Positions 21,798 to 30,842 of a stretch of 64,000 bases of DNA are shown piece after piece. Origin of the DNA: Phytophthora colocasiae (taxonomy: Eukaryota; Oomycota; Peronosporomycetes; Peronosporales; Peronosporaceae). Position numbers and translations under genes: made by a program. Every line of letters starts with the position of its first letter. The stretch's first letter is position 1. The stretch is from contig JAGKQI010000073.1 in the NCBI GenBank assembly GCA_018806915.1, forward strand, positions 558,001-622,000, read 5' to 3'. Under the pieces are notes generated by a model. That model made no database searches and had not been told where the DNA came from. It was given only the letters and a program-made list of their open reading frames with translations.

Positions 21798-21810
21798 TGG
21801 TAGCACTTGT
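21798..21810 (+). other. Gypsy B primer binding site
   Basis: tggtagcacttgt, two bases after the LTR and starting TGG as expected for a match to a tRNA 3' CCA end. I cannot assign the tRNA. Confidence 0.55.
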
Positions 21811-21879
21811 AGTCAATCCTACGCCTACGCGGGTAGATTGATTACCTGAATCCTCTGTGACCAGAAGTAGTTGGCCATC

Positions 21880-22850
21880 ATGGATCGAAGTGAGTTTCCT
21901 CACTTGACCGACTCTCAGTTTGAGTCGGTCCGGAAGATGGCAGGCATCTTTGGGATGGATGCCTTCCGGAGCTTGGCGGCGGCGACGCCTGGCGCCGAGC
22001 AGGTCGAACGCGTGGCGGCGTTCGACATGTACGAACGTGGGCTCATTGAGCACGTTCGAGGAACGCTGAGGCTCCTGTGGTTGAACCGAGGCCAGTTCAG
22101 CCCAAGCCTTTAAGACTCAAGGTTCTTCCCTATGAAGGGAAAGAAGGTGAAAACCTTCACTTCTGGATCCGAGAAGTTGAGCTCGCCATGGAGGCGGCTC
22201 TCATCTCGGTGGAGCGACTTCGGGTCGCTTTCGCGCTGTCTAACCTCGGGGGTCGAGCGAAGACATGGGCGTACACGCGCGAAGCGACGTCGCCTGGATG
22301 TTTTACATCCTGGGCCCAGCTGTGCGAACAGCTTCGGGCCGCATTCCTTCCGGCGAACTATGAGTATCGCCAGCGGTCACGCTTCCTAGCCTGCAAGCAG
22401 AAACGTGACCTGCACGAGCTCTCCAATCAAGAGATGCGTGTTCTCGCGGCATCTCTGGTAGGAAACCCCTACCTGAACACATCCGTAACTGTGTTCATGG
22501 ACGGCTTAAGAGTAAGCCCGGCCCGCACGCAACTGTTCCGCGTGCAGGTCAACACGATGGAGGAGGCGATTCAAGTCGCGCTCCAGGAGGAGTCCTGACC
22601 ATACACAGGCTCAGACTCCTGCCTCTGCGTGGCAAGGCCACAGCGGGCCGACGACGGCGTCGGCCAGTGCTCCTGGGAATGGAGCAGGCTCAGGACCAGC
22701 CCCTATGGACTTGGGGCTCGCCGAGCAGAAACGCATCCGCTGTTTCGAGTGCGGGCGTTTCGGACACTTCGCACGTGTCTGCCTCTCTGGGGGCAATGGA
22801 AGAGGTCTTCCAAGCCTCGGGGCTCTAAGGGCCGCTGGAAGAAGCCGGCG
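21880..22850 (+). pseudogene. Gypsy B gag (frameshifted)
   Basis: Starts at ATG 21880 (MDRSEFPHLTDSQFESVRKM). After a shift near 22090 the frame carries the capsid-like retrotransposon gag region (PYEGKEGENLHFWIREVELA; WAQLCEQLRAAFLPANYEYR; FMDGLRVSPARTQLF), stopping at TGA 22596-22598. In a further frame from about 22705 is a zinc knuckle of the form CFECGRFGHFARVC. Gag would package the element RNA. Three frames are needed to read it. Confidence 0.8.
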
Positions 22851-23045
22851 CCCAAGAGTCAGGGAACTCCGGGGACCAGTAGGGGCGGGGCGCCCTGCTG
22901 AGAACACTAAGTCCCCATGCGGGTGGTGCGGGAGGCACACGCAGTGGAGACTTAGCCCCAGAAAGTCTTGGGACTCTCAAAGCGGAGAAAGGCAGCGGTG
23001 GGCTGCTGGTGGTACACACGCGAGTGTACGGGGGTTTAACAACCC

Positions 23046-23420
23046 TTTAGAGTCTTGATAGACTCTGGGGCGAGCAAGAACTTTGCTCGCCGACAAACTG
23101 TCGCAAGGAATCGCGGCAAGTTTGAGGACGCTCTACGTGAGCGAGGGAAGTGGGCTAGTCGCCGTACGACTAGCCGATGGTACTGTGGTGGAAGTACCAA
23201 AGGTCAGGTGGACCTGGCTGTGAAGTTTGAGGACTTCGACAGCGTGGAGTCGTTCATTGTCCTCGAGATGGACAAGTACGACTTGATCCTAGGGATGCCG
23301 TGGCTTGAGAAGCACGAGCCCTGGATCGATTGGCGCGGCAAAGCCATTGGGGCTAGCCGGCCTGCAGTCTCTGACAGAGCTTTGGTGAGTCATGTTCCCT
23401 CTGTCAGGACTAAGGGCGTT
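23046..23420 (+). pseudogene. Gypsy B aspartic protease
   Basis: The active-site motif LIDSGASKNFARR begins at 23055, and the C-terminal conserved strand YDLILGMPWLEKHEPWIDW is at about 23278-23335, together a typical retropepsin-like fold that would cut the Gag-Pol polyprotein. The frame stays open to 23630 but becomes unrecognisable after the ILGMPWL motif. Confidence 0.75.
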
Positions 23421-23678
23421 CGCTGGAACCGCCAGGACGCGGCAGCGTCCGAGGAGTATTTGGGGGCTGGTGTAGTCGGTGCTACATCGCCCCACACGAG
23501 AAGTGATCGTGGGCCATGGATGGCCGGGGCAACGGGCGGAGGCCCTTGCCCTACGTGTGGAGTCTGCAACGATAGCAAGGCCCACGCACGAAGTCGCAGC
23601 GACGTACAGGTTGGGCTGCGACTGTGGTAGTGCCGAGAGCACTAACCAGGTGGGTAACTTAGGTCCACAAGCGGATCA

Positions 23679-23990
23679 AAGAGTTCCGCAGGAAGCCAAG
23701 ATGGCTCGCGATGCCGAAGTAGTGGCATCGCCAGGCGTACAGTAGTTCGACGCCAGGTCGCTCAGACCATAACTGATGCGGGTAACAGAGTTCCGCATGG
23801 AGCCACGAGGCTCGTGATGCCGAAGTAGTGGCATCACCAGGCGTGAGAGAAGTAGTTCACGCAAGGTCGCTCAGACCATAACTGATCAGGAAGACACCAA
23901 GGGTGCTTCCGATGCGGGTAACGCAGTTCCGCACCTGCGGAGCCATGAGGGCTCGTGATGCCATCGTAGTGGCATCACCTGGCGTGAAAG
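23679..23990 (+). repeat. three tandem repeats inside Gypsy B
   Basis: Three imperfect copies of a roughly 105-150 bp unit lie between protease and RT, each beginning (a)gagttccgca or gcagttccgca and containing gctcgtgatgcc, agtggcatc and ccaggcg/cctggcg; the first two also contain ggtcgctcagaccataactgat. The third unit is preceded by a small insertion. Copies differ by substitutions and short indels. Confidence 0.8.
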
Positions 23991-24559
23991 TAAGTTAACC
24001 CCGCCATGGTCGTAAGCCGGGTTGGTAGAATACCATCCCGAAGAATCCACGAGGACTTGGGACAGGAGCTAAAGGCTCTAGGTCACAGCCGGTCGAAGAA
24101 TGCTATCACATCTTCGACGGCGTGACCGGGCATCGCGTGAAGGCAGGGGCCATCGAGTTGGCACCCCTGCCTGAGGTATCAGAGCTATTGAACCTCGAGG
24201 AAGTCGCGATGGAGGACTTCCTGGCCGAGTTGAAGGCCCGGGGAGATATCGGAGATGGTTCTCCCTTAGGCCGGAGCCCACTCAGAGGTTGAACTCCTCC
24301 TCAGTGATGGACGAAGACGTCCTGGAGGAGTTCCGGAAGCAACGTGCGTCGCGCACGGGCTCCGAGATTCTGAAGAATCCAAAGGATCCGCTGTATCCTT
24401 TAGTGAAGGAGTTTGAGGACGTGGTGTCCAAGGACCCGCCTCAAAGCTCCCACCAGACCCAGGGATCAGGCACGAGATCAATCTCGTGCCTGGCACACGA
24501 TGATCTCGTGCCAGGCACAAAGTATTTATGTCACGCGTCAATGGCCCCCTGCCCGAGAG

Positions 24560-27130
24560 CAGAGCGACGTCATTGACGCGTTCTTCGCCGCTAAGGCGAA
24601 AGCGGGAATGGTGCGGGAATCGAAGTCCCCGCACTCGACGCCAACCTTCTGCGTTCGCAAGCCGAACGGGAAGTGGCGTCTGGTTCATGCTTACAATAAG
24701 CTGAACAGCGCGACCGTGCCAGCACAGACGCCGATCCCTCGCAAGGATGTGTTGTTGAACAACATGGCCGGCTGCACGCTGTAGCGCGCTGGATCTGGTG
24801 GATGGATACTGCAGATCCTGATGCGGAGTGTGATATCCCGCTCACGGCCGTGAGCACGCCGAGCGGTATGCTCTGGGAGTGGCTGGTAATGCCACAGATC
24901 TATCCAACGCACCAGCGACCTTCAATCGCTTGGTCACACAGTTGTTTAGACCTTTGCGTGCGTTCACGCAGACGTACTTTGACGATATATTCGTCCATAG
25001 CCGTGCCGAGGAGGCAAGACGGCTATAGAGGTGCATCGAGGCACCTCCGTCGAGTGTTTGAGGTCATGAGAGCTAACAAGCTCTGTAGCCAACATCGACA
25101 AGTGCGTCTTCGCAGCTGAGGAGATTAAGGTCTCGGCTGCTTCGTCCGCAAGCAACGTCGGGGTCCGAGCGGATCCTGACAAGGTCAAAGCCATTGCGGC
25201 ATGGCCTGTTCCTCGGTCACAGAAGGACCTGAGGAAGTGGTTGGGCTTAGCCAACTACTTGCACAGTACAGTGCTGGCTATGCGGGACTCGCAAAGCCTT
25301 TGTCGGACCTTCTGAAGAGGAGGCCGAGTGGTGCTGGGAGCGCCAGCACCAGGATGCTTTGATAGCATCAAAGGCGAGCTTGCAATGCGCGCCCGTCACT
25401 GGCGTTGCCGGACGATGCCAAGTCGTTTAGCGTTGTCTGCTGACGCTTCCGACTATGCAATTGGCTGTGCGCTATGCAACAGGACGATGAGACGGACGAT
25501 AGGGTGATCTCGTTCCAGTCCAGGCAGCTGAAGGCTGCCGAACGGAATATCCCGTTCACGACAAGGCTCTTGTCGATGAAGTATGCCCTTGTCAAGTTCA
25601 GGGTGCATCTTCTGGGCTCAAGGCCCTTTGTGGTCTATACGGACCACGCGTCGCTTGCGGACAGCCATCCATACGCCGCACTTATCGCAGCGGATGGCGC
25701 GTTGGCTGTCATTCTTCGCGATTATAACTTCCGCGTTGAATACAAGCCTGGCAAGCTCAACGCTTGCCGACGCGCTTTGTGCGCAGGCCACGACTATGAG
25801 TTCGCTCATATTAGTCGGGCCACGACGGATCTTTACGATCGAATACGCTTGGCGTATCGGGACGATGACGCCCTCGCCCCTATTGTGCGGTATTTGTCCG
25901 CTGGCACGGATGCCAAGGTCGAATGGCTTACGCCTCGACAGCGGGGCGCACGGCTCCACCGCTATGAGTGGGCCGATGGCCTGCACTCCACTATCGGGTG
26001 GAGCCCGGGGATCTCCGCGGGTCGTTGTTCCGAACGACGAGGATCTGAAGTATGATATACTTCACGAGGCACACGATGTGCCTTCGAGTGGCCACTTGGG
26101 CCGAGAGAAGACCTATCATGGGGTCTCTCTGATGTTTTGGTGGGCCACATGTACAAGTGGGTGGCCAAGTACATCAAGACATGTGAAACATGTCAGCGCG
26201 TGAAAGCCAGCGGGGCACGCGTCGGCTGGCTGCAGAGCCTGCCAGTCCCACTGGACTGCTGGAAGTCGATGAGTCTCGACTTTGTCTTCGGCCTTCCGGC
26301 CGATGACCAGAAAGAACACCGGCATTGTGGTGTTTGTATGCCGGTTGAGCAAGATGGTGCATCTTGCTCCGGTCTCTGAGACCATTACCGGGAACAAACT
26401 GCGAAGTTGTTCCTTGATAGCGCCCTTCCGCTATCACGGGTTGCCTGAGACTGTTGTCTCTGACCGCGACCCGCGGTTTACCGCTGCGTTTTGAAAACGC
26501 TGTTCCAATTGCTTGGAACACGGTTGACGATGTCAACAGCGGACCATCCGCAGACCGATGGTCAGACTGAGCGCGTCAACCGAGTGGTTGAGACGTGCTG
26601 CGCAGTGTTTGCGCTGAGGCGCCGCGCTCTTGGTCAGCGCAGCTGCCTTTGGTTGAGTTTGCACTCAACAACGCGGTACACGCGTCAACGGGGTTCACGC
26701 CGTTCTACTTGAACAGGCTTCGAACCCCAGGTGCCGCTCACACACTGGGTGTGCACCGCGGCTTCGAGTAAGTGGGGAGAGGCTCGGAAAGAGCTTTCCT
26801 CCCAGGTTTCCGGTGTGGAACCAGCCGCGTTGCGGAAGAAGTTGTCGACATTTGTCGGCAACAGGCTGAATGTGATCAGCCGGGTGCGAGATGCAATGGC
26901 ACTCTCGCACAGGACAAGCAAAGGAGTACTCAGACCAACATGGGAGAGCAAACTTAAGTGTATTTAATGTGGGTGACTTAGTGCTACTCGACACTAGGAA
27001 CCTCACCTCTTAACACTGTTAGCTCCACGGTGAGCAACAAGTTGAAGCATCGCTTCATTGGACCCGCTTTAAGGTCCTGGAGTAGGCACGGTGCTGCCTA
27101 CACGATCGACTTGCCTAAGTCGATGACGCG
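24560..27130 (+). pseudogene. Gypsy B RT, RNase H, integrase (broken)
   Basis: RT begins KSPHSTPTFCVRKPNGKWRL (24625 on) with PIPRKDVLLNNMAG, stop at 24782-24784, then PSGMLWEWLVMPQ and YFDDIFVHS (about 24975). RNase H has VISFQSRQLKAAERN and VYTDHASL (about 25500-25660). The integrase zinc region is at about 26040-26200 (SSGHLGREK ... CETCQRVK) and the core follows ([42 protein letters not shown]). Six or more single-base frame changes occur. The motif order and YFDD match Gypsy A, so both belong to the same broad family. Confidence 0.85.
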
Positions 27131-27591
27131 ACCCACCGACGTTTTATGTGGGTCGTCTGAAGCGGTACCATGACCTCAGGGTCATGCGGCCCCTCAAGAG
27201 GTTGAAGGCGGCCGCGAGGAGGAGAGTGAACCTCCTCGACGCGAGGTTGAGCGTCAGGCGCAGAGCGCCAGGTAATAGGGAGTTTGGTGACTCCCAGGGC
27301 GAAGCCATTGCCCGGTGGAAGGTACGAGCGGTGTGGAAACACCGAGGGGGCCAGAAGTGAGTAGGCCCTAGGCGCGAGTCGCGCGACAACGGGGAGTACG
27401 CGTACGGTTGCGACTCCCGGCGAGACATCGTCGCCTGAAGGTCGTAGACCTCTTGACGGAGGGAGTCAGGGCGCCCGCGAAGAGGCACTACGGTTCTACA
27501 CGACCATGAAGACCCTGCATCGCGAGACGCAGGTCTTCCAACTGGCGCACACGACACCAGGCTGGCCGGCTGCAGAGGCAGACTGACCGCC

Positions 27592-27963
27592 ATGCCCAAG
27601 GCCAAGGGCAACCTCAAGCGCAAGGATACGCGTTCGAGGAGGCGGATCTCCTCCACTGTTGCTGAGCAACAAGTTGGCCGAGAGGCCCAGTCGAAGGCCT
27701 CTGAGTCCCCAACGTCGGGGACGGCTCGAAAGAGCAGTCGGGCGCGGCCTCCTCCGGCCTTGCTTGACCGGAACGGAGAACGCCACTACCATGTGGAGCG
27801 GGTTCTCCAGGAGTGGCGTCGCGGTGGGAAGCGCCAGCTCCGAGTGAAGTGGCGCGGGTACCCTGCGTCGCAGAGTACCTGGGAGCCGATTGAGCGGCTC
27901 CAGGTTGACTGCCCGAAGGCTGTCGCGTGCTGGGAAGAGGCACGTCGGCTGCCTCGTAAGTAG
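27592..27963 (+). pseudogene. Gypsy B chromodomain, end of pol
   Basis: The C-terminal open stretch of pol contains a canonical chromodomain: HYHVERVLQEWRRGGKRQL, then RVKWRGYPASQSTWEPIERL, with the aromatic cage positions Y, W and W visible, ending ARRLPRK and TAG at 27961-27963. Chromodomains on integrases are known to guide insertion toward marked chromatin. Confidence 0.85.
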
Positions 27964-28048
27964 TCCGCGGCTTCTTAGCCGCTGAACGGGGTTGGGACAC
28001 AGGCGTATGTGTTCATACCCGCGCTCATTGTGAGCGCTGGACTGAGAC

Positions 28049-29380
28049 TCAGTTCTCCAGTCGCTCCATCTGATGATGGAGCTGACGTTTGCCTACGAGG
28101 TGGGCAAACTGGACACAGTCCCGGAGGCGGAGGATGTCCTCCAGGTGATCTTCGTCACGGAGTTTGTTGTACTCCTCGGTTGACTTGACTGTCAACCCGG
28201 ACCCGTGCCAGAAAGAGGTCCTCAGCGTCGATCCACGACGCAGTGTTCTCTGGGAGAACCCATGGGTAACCCCATGTGGGCTTGAGACCACCCTTAGTCT
28301 CAGGCTTCTTGCGAAGCGAGGTGAATTCCTTGAGAGGAATTCCGGTGCTGTGCTAGAAGCACGCACCTGGCAACAGAGAGGTTGCCTTGACAGAGAGGTG
28401 CTTTCTGAACCAAGGCCCGCTCATAGGCGCCTTTGGAGGTATGGCCCCTGAGAGGACGCGGGTCCTGGAGCTGCTCGAGATACGCAGCAGCTCCCGAGCC
28501 TTGATCAGGCGGTGTAGTCCCGCTGGTGGACAGAGTCCTCATCGTGTTGATGAGACCCACCTGCGACCGTTGGTGCGGTGCGCATTGGCTGTTGAGCAGC
28601 CTGAAAGAGCTCTTGCTGCTCGTCGAGATTGTTAGTGATCTCTTGGGACTCACGAATGAGTCCCCTTCTCCTCATCGTCATCGTCTTGACAAAGGAGACT
28701 GTGAAGCATGACGCTTATTGGAGTTGGTGCTGGGCACCTTCTCCTCTGCCAGAATGGCCCGGGCGCGTTCGCGCCCTTCAGCAAGTGTCAGATGTCTGAC
28801 AGGTGGTGGCGTAGTGTCGCCACCACGGCCGCTGGTGTTGTCGGGAGACTTGGACGCGGTGTCCTTGTCTCCATGGTGCTCCTCCGTGGTCGGAGCACCG
28901 CCGTGCAGGCTTGCCCTCGGCGTCGCCGCCGTTATCCGCTCTCGTCGCCCGAGTAGATGACAAGAGTCGCTTCCTGTTCGGAAGGACTCCAGGAACCGGG
29001 ACTATGGTCCCTATGCTCGAACCGAGGATTCGGTCGAGTATCAGGCGGTAGGGACGGAGACCTACTGCGCCTTTGGCTAGGGCTAGCCGTCGCAGCAGTG
29101 CTGCTGGGCGAGCTAAGAGGCCCTGGAGGCCACATCGGTGGCCTCATGGAAGTGCCGAAGCCTTGCCGCGAGGCTTGGCTGGCTGGAAGTTGGCTTTGCG
29201 GCCTTCTTCCGTGAAGACGCTTGCGCGTCTGGGTTTGCACCCTTTGCAGACATGTTGCTGGGCTTCAAGGAAGCCTGGTACGCGTTGGCAGTGCGCCCTG
29301 TGCTCTGTGAGAGCAGAAGCCGCAGCGATAAGAGCTGGCGGCAGGTCGATCGATTTCGACATTGAAGAGAGAAATGTGAA
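28049..29380 (-). pseudogene. degraded antisense ORF region at the 3' end of Gypsy B
   Basis: Between the pol stop and the 3' LTR the - strand carries coding-like pieces in shifting frames: from about 29362, MSKSIDLPPALIAAASALTE then CQRVPGFLEAQQHVCKGCKP (two Cys pairs); a Ser/Pro/Arg-rich stretch (29240-28932); and a C-terminal piece STEEYNKLRDEDHLEDILRL ending QLHHQMERLEN at 28049. No known domain was recognised. Position and orientation correspond to the antisense ORF of Gypsy A, with a Cys-rich segment in both. Confidence 0.4.
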
Positions 29381-29433
29381 AGGGATTTTTCTCACTTCTC
29401 TGATTGGACGAGTCGAATCTAAGTGGGGGAGGA

Positions 29434-29747
29434 TGTAACGGTTACATTGAAGAGTGACTTTAGTCACTCTTCCGAAGTGGATACATTTGGTGTGTCACAC
29501 ATCATGGTGACACGTGGCAGGTGGCTCCGCAGCCACCTATCACCTTCTATATAGGTTTCACTATAGATATCTTTTAGTTTGTATTGCAGGCCAAGCTAAC
29601 AAGTATCTATAATATATTCAGTCTTAAATCTACCTAATCTTTAGTTAGTCTCCCCAAGTCTTTGGGGACCGAGTGAACTGCCGTTCACTAGGAGTTTGTA
29701 TACTCCAAGCCTTCCTCTGTGTGAAGTGCTGTGTGACCCCCGTCACA
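29434..29747 (+). repeat. 3' LTR of Gypsy B
   Basis: TGTAACGG ... CGTCACA, preceded by the purine tract agtgggggagga. Nearly identical to the LTR at 21480-21795. Confidence 0.95.
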
Positions 29748-29954
29748 TGGCTGCCAGCCACTTCGGTACAAGTAGAGCGTCTTTTCTCCAAGATTAAGTG
29801 CATGCTGGGGTATCTTCGGAAAAGCATCAGTCATGAGACGCTCGAGACCTTACTTTACCTGAAGATGAACTGGGACTTAGTGACGGACGAAGTGATTTCG
29901 AACGCCGTGAAACGCGCAGTTGAGGACGACAACGAAGAAGAAGCAGATCTCTAA
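29748..29954 (+). pseudogene. hAT transposase, C-terminal dimerisation domain
   Basis: Continues the transposase after the Gypsy B insertion: WLPATSVQVERLFSKIKCML then ETLLYLKMNWDLVTDEV, the classic hAT C-terminal dimerisation motif, ending EEEADL and TAA at 29952-29954. The W-L at the junction is also present at 21476-21481 because of the 5-bp duplication, showing exactly where the gene was cut. Confidence 0.9.
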
Positions 29955-30104
29955 AACCGTAGTTCTTAATCTGGAAGAAGTAGATAGAGACCCCCTTTTC
30001 AATAATTGCGTAAGTGCCAAATATTGAGATGGCCGCTCCCTCCCTTATTGTCCCCCTACAATAATACCCCTTTTTCAATAACAATACATTTTTGGAGACC
30101 CCTG

Positions 30105-30398
30105 CCCAAACGGTGGAGGAGACTGGGAGCTGTTAATCGCTTGGAGTTCCTGGTCGAATTTGACTCGAAGGATCTTGCACGTGTCTTCAGGACTCGCAGC
30201 CCACACATCTTCACGTTCTAAAGCGCGCTTGGCTCCGAGAGAGATCAACGGTTGGATCCAGGCCATACTAACCATGGAGAGGAAGGACGCAGTGCGGATA
30301 GGGTGCTCTTGCTCTCGGAAAGGGATTGAAGCGTCTTCACTGTCCAGTTGGGACTTGGGCGTCTGAGGACCAGCAACGTAAGGGTGGGAATCCGTCAT
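30105..30398 (-). pseudogene. ABC1 N-terminal part (codons 1-98)
   Basis: ATG at 30398 (MTDSHPYVAGPQTP). It contains the first membrane-proximal segment SMAWIQPLISLGAKRALERED, aligned with MVVQWLQPLVVLGSKHVLEKED of ABC2, and breaks at PPPFG where the hAT is inserted; the protein resumes at IPRVALALVKTF at 19708. The first nine bases (30105-30113) are the duplicated target. The region 30399-30842 to its right separates it from the divergent ABC2 and should contain both promoters. Confidence 0.9.
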
Positions 30399-30788
30399 GG
30401 TCGTTTCGAGCCAAATTGAAGAATGAGCTCAACAAGTGCCAGTTAGAGGAGGCCCAAGTTGCGTCTCAACAGGTTTCCAGGAAGCCACAATAGACTTTGC
30501 ATTGAGCCAGGCATCTTCGTACAGTTGAAGTGACTGGTGTTTGCGCAATTGTGGACACTTGTGGACGATTATATTTGCGCAAACACAGATGGACCATTGT
30601 CCTGACGCTCGTTGGTCGCAAGGCATCCACTGGTGGAGTCACTGCGGTACCCGTATGAGTGTACATGAGTGTATCTCCGTCGCTTCATTCGCACTACCAG
30701 GATGGCACTTCACATCATCATGATAGGAAGGCACCGCCGCGTCATCGACTAGAGCGATGAGTAACCCCCCTCCTTCGATCGCCAGGCT

Positions 30789-30806
30789 CTCACTTTGCAA
30801 TTCACT
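30789..30806 (+). promoter_or_regulatory. oomycete-type Inr + FPR core promoter of ABC2
   Basis: ctcactttgcaattcact matches the published oomycete core (initiator TCATTYY followed by CAWTTTNYY) with about two mismatches and lies some 37-54 bp before the ATG at 30843. Confidence 0.5.
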
Positions 30807-30842
30807 TCGTCAGCAACATCTATTCAACACAGTTGAATCGCC

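Larger units (their letters stand above)
21480..29747 (+). mobile_element. Ty3/Gypsy element B (full length, in hAT)
   Basis: Complete 8268-bp chromodomain Gypsy: LTR 21480-21795, primer site, gag, protease, a triple tandem repeat, RT-RNase H-integrase, chromodomain (to 27963), an antisense-ORF region, a purine tract (gtgggggagga, to 29433) and LTR 29434-29747. It is flanked by a perfect 5-bp duplication, tggct (21475-21479 and 29748-29752). The LTRs differ by only about four substitutions and three small indels, so insertion is recent, yet all internal ORFs are broken. Pol is related to, but distinct from, that of Gypsy A. Confidence 0.95.
19718..30104 (+). mobile_element. hAT DNA transposon in ABC1, itself split by Gypsy B
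   Basis: The ends are CAGGGCTCTCCAAA (19718) and, read from the right end, CAGGGGTCTCCAAA (30104), matching at 13 of 14 bases; CAGGG ends are typical of hAT. The insertion is flanked by the direct repeat cccaaacgg. Without Gypsy B the element is about 2.1 kb and carries one transposase gene on the + strand. The terminal inverted repeats still match well, but the transposase is frameshifted. Confidence 0.9.

Noticed and set aside
23679..23990. CRISPR-like array
   Set aside because: Units are long imperfect tandem duplications inside a retroelement in a eukaryotic genome, with no uniform short repeats and spacers.
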